A program made the translations under genes and the position numbers. A DNA stretch of 64,000 nt from Oscillospiraceae bacterium (GTDB taxonomy: Bacteria; Bacillota; Clostridia; Oscillospirales; SIG627). Under the pieces are notes generated by a model. It was not told the DNA's origin. It saw only the letters and a program-made list of their open reading frames with translations, and searched no databases. Below are positions 61,019 through 64,000 of this stretch, in pieces. Every line of letters starts with the position of its first letter. Within the stretch, counting starts at the first letter, position 1. The DNA is taken from contig SVTV01000015.1 in the NCBI GenBank assembly GCA_015063605.1, forward strand, positions 1-64,000. Direction: 5' to 3'.

Positions 61019-62422
61019 TCACTGTTCTTCAAAGGCTTCAACGAGCTTTATTGCTATAGCACACTCAACGCGCTTTCTTTCAAGTTCACAGCCTATATGA
61101 TACGGCACATTTATATCCTTATTGAAGGAATAATTATTTGCCGCACATCCGCCGCCGCAATAGAACTTAGCCCAGCAGTTTTTGCACTGCTCGGAGGTGG
61201 TTATGGGGCATCTGCCGAAGCAGCTCTTTACTTCTTTGTTTGTGATGCCGTCCTTCAATGTACCGATCTTGAATTCCGGCTTATCAGCAAACTGATGGCA
61301 GGGATAGATATCGCCTTCGGGTGTTACAGAGATATACTCGCTTCCGGATCCGCAACCCTTCATTCTCTTGTAAACGCAGGGGCCTGCATCAAGATCTATC
61401 ATGAAATGGAAAAAATTGAAGGGCTTTGCCTCGGGAAGATGGCTCTTCTCATGGTTTCTCTTTATCATTTCCCTTGTAAGGCGTTCATATTCTCTGAATA
61501 ATGTATGCAGATGCTCTTCCTTTATTGCATAAGGACTGTCATCGGGAAGAACAACGGGTTCAACTGAGATCTGATCAAAGCCTTCTGCAGCAAGAGCAAG
61601 AACGTCTCTTGAAAAGTCGAGATTCTTCGCTGTATATGTACCGCGGATATAGTAATCCTTATCGCCTCTCTGAGCTGCAAGCTTTTTGAAGCCCGGCATT
61701 ATAAGATCGTATGATCCGCTTCCGTCCTCCATGGGACGCATCGTATCATTGACGCATTTTCTGCCATCGCAGGAAAGGACGATATTCGACATTTCCTTAT
61801 TAAGGAAATCAATGGTGTCGTCATCAAGAAGAACTCCGTTTGTAGTCATGGTGAAACGGATGATCTTGTTATGCTTCTTTTCTTCCTGTCTTCCGTATTC
61901 AACGAGTCTTTTAACCGTGTCGAAATTAAGAAGAGGTTCTCCTCCGAAGAAGTCTAACTCAAGATGCTTTATCCCCTTTGATTCGCGGATAAGAAAATCG
62001 ATGGCTTCCTTACCTACCTCATAAGACATGAGCTTTCTGGCTCTGTTGAAGCTTCCAGTTTCAGCAAAGCAATATTTACATCTCATATTGCAATCGTGGG
62101 CAATATGGAGGCACATAGACTTGATGGGCATATTTTCATAATCCACCTTCGCATATTCAAGCTCCGGAAGAGTTGAAAAAAGCATACCTTCATCAAAAAG
62201 CTGATATATATCGTCATATGCCTCTTCGATAAGCTCTCTGTCGTATCCGCTGAGCTCATCAAGTTTTGCAAGCTCGGAAGGCATCTGCTTGGATACGGGA
62301 GGGGTGATATGATCCAGAAGCTTATATACAAGCTCGGTAACCGCATGTACTGTTCCGGAATTTGTATCTATAAGAATAAAGTAACCGTTTTGTGTATATT
62401 TATGTATCAATCCGTAATTCAT
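61019..62422 (-). CDS. Radical SAM/SPASM thioether maturase of the SCIFF peptide
   Basis: About 467 residues. CNMRCKYCF is the CxxxCxxC iron-sulfur motif of radical SAM enzymes; a SPASM region at the end has CGSGSEYISVTPEG, CHQFADKPEFKIG, CFGRCPITTSEQCKNCWAKF and CGGGCAANNYSFN, binding auxiliary 4Fe-4S clusters. The N-terminal ~90 residues fit the peptide-recognition domain. It matches the family that forms thioether bonds in six-cysteine SCIFF peptides. The start is ATG 62422 (MNYGLIHKY) or an upstream GTG. The precursor lies just upstream. Confidence 0.93.
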   Translation of the reverse strand: MNYGLIHKYTQNGYFILIDTNSGTVHAVTELVYKLLDHITPPVSKQMPSELAKLDELSGYDRELIEEAYDDIYQLFDEGMLFSTLPELEYAKVDYENMPIKSMCLHIAHDCNMRCKYCFAETGSFNRARKLMSYEVGKEAIDFLIRESKGIKHLELDFFGGEPLLNFDTVKRLVEYGRQEEKKHNKIIRFTMTTNGVLLDDDTIDFLNKEMSNIVLSCDGRKCVNDTMRPMEDGSGSYDLIMPGFKKLAAQRGDKDYYIRGTYTAKNLDFSRDVLALAAEGFDQISVEPVVLPDDSPYAIKEEHLHTLFREYERLTREMIKRNHEKSHLPEAKPFNFFHFMIDLDAGPCVYKRMKGCGSGSEYISVTPEGDIYPCHQFADKPEFKIGTLKDGITNKEVKSCFGRCPITTSEQCKNCWAKFYCGGGCAANNYSFNKDINVPYHIGCELERKRVECAIAIKLVEAFEEQ

Positions 62423-62489
62423 GGCGTATATCTTTAGTCTCACTTTTTATTTGTAGCATTAGTAATTCTTTGGTATTCTATGCAATAAA

Positions 62490-62522
62490 GGGTAATAAGC
62501 GCTGTCTGCCGGCCTATTACCC
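62490..62522 (-). terminator. Hairpin between SCIFF peptide and maturase genes
   Basis: GGGTAATA pairs with TATTACCC around 17 bases; on the minus strand TTTATTG follows. It may allow partial termination so that peptide exceeds enzyme. Confidence 0.5.
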
Positions 62523-62638
62523 TCCCCGTTATTCATTTCAATAAGGCAAGTCCGCAGAAGACAAATTCCGATTCTCGGAAAAGCTATCACGTACGATCAT
62601 GCGGTATAAAAACAAATATTCCTTGATCTTAAATAAGA

Positions 62639-62791
62639 TTATTTAGTTTTATTGGGCTTCTCGCATTTCTGGTTAGCAACTGTGCAGGAGGTTTTGCAAG
62701 CGGACTGGCAGGAAGCCTGGCACTCGCCGCATCCGGAAGAGCGGATTTCGCTGTTTGTTTTCTTAGAATTTATTGTTCTTATGTTTTTCAT
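62639..62791 (-). CDS. scfA: SCIFF ribosomal peptide precursor (six cysteines in forty-five)
   Basis: 50 residues, a well-conserved Clostridia RiPP. The leader MKNIRTINSKKTNSEIRSS is followed by a core GCGECQASCQSACKTSC, TVANQKCE with six cysteines at 21, 24, 28, 32, 36 and 43. The adjacent maturase would link cysteines to threonine or serine alpha-carbons as thioethers. AAAGG lies upstream of the ATG. Function of mature SCIFF is not known; it is nearly universal in the class. Confidence 0.95.
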   Translation of the reverse strand: MKNIRTINSKKTNSEIRSSGCGECQASCQSACKTSCTVANQKCEKPNKTK

Positions 62792-62827
62792 GATTCAAAA
62801 TACCTTTCAACAATTTTTTCACTTAGA

Positions 62828-62856
62828 ATTATATCATGCATTTCAAAAAAAATCAA
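62828..62856 (-). promoter_or_regulatory. Promoter of the SCIFF peptide gene
   Basis: Minus-strand TTGATT (62851-62856), 17 bases, TATAAT (62828-62833), about 40 bases before the start. Confidence 0.75.
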
Positions 62857-62907
62857 CCGCATTTATAAAAATATTTGCAATAAAGCAAAAATTTTTCCAA
62901 ATATTTT

Positions 62908-63372
62908 TCATCTCACCCCTCTATTGGGTCTGTAAACAGGATTTTTACCTCTTTTCAAGCTTTTAGAGATACCGGGTTTCATTCCGGATGAAACTGCAAT
63001 ACCGCCAAAAAAACAAGATAATATGCACAATAAGACCTTCAAGGGCTCAAAGCTTTCGTCGCCGAAACCTCCGAAAGATGCAGAAACCACAAGCATCAGA
63101 AGTGCTGCAAAGATACCTGTGAAAATACCGCTGTATTTGTTCCTGCCTTTTTCGAGAACACCGTTCAGCAATCCGCCCGCAACACCGCCTGTTGCTATCG
63201 ATGACCAAGATACAGCTTCAAAATACAGCTCAGGTGCATCTGTACCGTTCAGCATTGCCGATGATATAAAGGATACAAGGACTGCGCCTACCGCAGCAAC
63301 TGTTCCCGATAATGCCGAGTATTTCAAAATATCGGCAGCTGAATATTTTACAAGCATTTTTCTTTTATCCAT
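62908..63372 (-). CDS. TIGR04086-type membrane protein
   Basis: 154 residues. Four membrane helices (LSGTVAAVGAVLVSFISSAM, WSSIATGGVAGGLLNGVL, IFTGIFAALLMLVVSASFGG, VLLCILSCFFGGIAVSS) and a basic tail. Proteins of this TIGR04086 kind accompany SCIFF genes in many Clostridia. Role unknown; it may be for export, docking or immunity. Located just upstream of the peptide gene. Confidence 0.82.
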   Translation of the reverse strand: MDKRKMLVKYSAADILKYSALSGTVAAVGAVLVSFISSAMLNGTDAPELYFEAVSWSSIATGGVAGGLLNGVLEKGRNKYSGIFTGIFAALLMLVVSASFGGFGDESFEPLKVLLCILSCFFGGIAVSSGMKPGISKSLKRGKNPVYRPNRGVR

Positions 63373-63496
63373 AGTTTAGTCCCCTTTTTACCTTTATCTT
63401 TTTCATTTTTTATCGGCGATTAAATGTAGTATATCTACCAATACCGATATTATTCTGATTTGTTAAAAGTATATTTGAAATTGACCAAAAATATGC

Positions 63497-63525
63497 TTGA
63501 CAAATTCGCTAAAAAGGTATATAAT
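63497..63525 (+). promoter_or_regulatory. Promoter of thrS
   Basis: TTGACA (63497-63502), 17 bases, TATAAT (63520-63525): consensus, at the start of the T-box leader. Confidence 0.9.
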
Positions 63526-63534
63526 AATTGTGAA

Positions 63535-63775
63535 TTTATAATTAAAGGCGTTTATACGGAACTTATCCCTTTACTTTTATTCATACAGAGAGACGGCGGT
63601 CGGTGTGAGCCGTTTGAAGGAGTATACGGGACACCATCCGTTCAGCTTCCGCAGGAAATGGCGGACGTCAGCCGCGTTAAGGTTTCGGAGATATTTCTCC
63701 GCTGAGTGAAACAATTGGGTGGAACCGTAATGACCTTACCCCGATATTATATCGGTGTAGGGTCTTTTCTTTTTA
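63535..63775 (+). promoter_or_regulatory. T-box leader of thrS
   Basis: AG box CAGAGAGACG, GGTCGGTGTGAG box, a specifier region GGACACCATCC with a probable ACC (Thr) codon, and T-box AATTGGGTGGAACCG (63713-63727). Terminator: GACCTTACCCCGAT (63732 on) pairs with ATCGGTGTAGGGTC and is followed by TTTTCTTTTT. TGGA in the bulge predicts a tRNA with discriminator U, as in many tRNA-Thr. Gene downstream is ThrRS, consistent. Confidence 0.9.
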
Positions 63776-63827
63776 TGAAAATAAACGTTTTAGAAAGGAG
63801 CCTTATTAAAGGCACAAGGAGTAAAAT

Positions 63828-64000
63828 ATGGTTATAAAATTAAACGGCAGTGAGTATGCCATTGAAAACGGAGAGCTTTCCGAAGCTCCCAAGGCGTACG
63901 AAATATTGAAAAAGATCGACTCCGCACTTCTCAAAGCTTCATTGGCAATTCGTGTCAACGGACAGTTAAAGGAGCTCAATGCAGTAATAGAAGACGGAAG
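63828..64000 (+). CDS. thrS: Threonine-tRNA ligase, N-terminal part (cut by window end)
   Basis: The first 57 codons form a TGS domain (VIKLNGSEYAIENG, ALLKASLAIRVNGQLKELN), usual at the start of ThrRS. Start ATG 63828 has AAGGAG seven bases upstream. The aminoacylation and editing domains would lie beyond the window. The T-box with ACC specifier supports the identification. Confidence 0.85.
   Translation, partial: MVIKLNGSEYAIENGELSEAPKAYEILKKIDSALLKASLAIRVNGQLKELNAVIEDG

Overview
The window looks like a chromosomal segment of an anaerobic, low-GC, Gram-positive Clostridia member, probably a gut Oscillospirales or Eubacteriales lineage. The evidence is the canonical rimP-nusA-rnpM-ylxQ-infB-rbfA-nrnA-truB block, an RNase J, three T-box leaders, a SCIFF peptide with its radical-SAM maturase, a SpoIID-domain protein, a TepA-type ClpP relative, and near-consensus sigma-A promoters throughout. 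Species cannot be named from sequence alone.

Layout. 0-0.5 kb: a scar in which a tyrosine-recombinase tail is joined to the first 45 codons of a FliB-like gene. 0.6-2.1 kb: tatD and a nitroreductase. 2.5-7.0 kb: an AT-rich, reduced type V-A CRISPR locus (cas12a, a cas4 stub, four repeats with three spacers, no cas1 or intact cas2) with its own array promoter and an anti-repeat at the predicted transcript start. 7.2-8.6 kb: a flavin-binding split-barrel protein, then an FTR-like iron-sulfur protein next to thioredoxin. 8.6-16.7 kb: an amino-acid-sensing acyl-CoA island. One T-box leader drives a LeuA-like protein that has lost its catalytic motifs and a TIM-barrel/acyl-CoA-synthetase fusion; an ACT-ACT-metallo-beta-lactamase gene follows. 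A second, opposing T-box drives a phenylacetate-CoA-ligase homologue and an ACT protein.

16.8-30.5 kb: a cell-surface protein, RNase J, a mannose-1-phosphate guanylyltransferase-like fusion, and the nusA-infB translation/transcription operon, whose leader carries a terminator-like hairpin. 30.7-35 kb: a SpoIID/peptidoglycan-binding protein, a membrane protein and a lipoprotein. 35-39.1 kb: a repeat-rich, AT-rich segment bounded by two ~111-bp direct repeats. It holds an orphan promoter/terminator pair, an ABC exporter (ATPase plus two FtsX-type permeases) and a small bacteriocin-like ORF without a leader. 39.2-46.6 kb: a double flavodoxin and a carbohydrate or hydroxyacid cluster (glycosidase-like protein, AraC regulator, LarA homologue, TIM-barrel protein, HAD and histidine phosphatases).

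46.6-49.9 kb: a minus-strand group (WbsX-like, cytidylate-kinase-like, PHP phosphoesterase, and a protein that is only the C-terminal domain of FtsZ). 50-53.1 kb: TepA, a membrane protein and a lipid/polysaccharide flippase. 53.2-59.4 kb: a cluster of one degenerate and three near-identical amidohydrolase-fold proteins, an archaeal-type phosphoglycerate mutase and a sugar-phosphate isomerase. 59.5-63.4 kb: a polysaccharide deacetylase with an EF-hand-like insertion, then the SCIFF module (maturase, peptide, TIGR04086-type membrane protein). 63.5-64 kb: a T-box leader and the start of thrS.

The strongest candidates for something new are the stand-alone FtsZ C-terminal-domain protein that keeps the T7 loop, the T-box-controlled pseudo-LeuA plus isomerase/acyl-CoA-synthetase fusion, and the anti-repeat in the leader of an adaptation-less Cas12a array. 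All functional statements are by recognition of motifs and family features; no database search was run.
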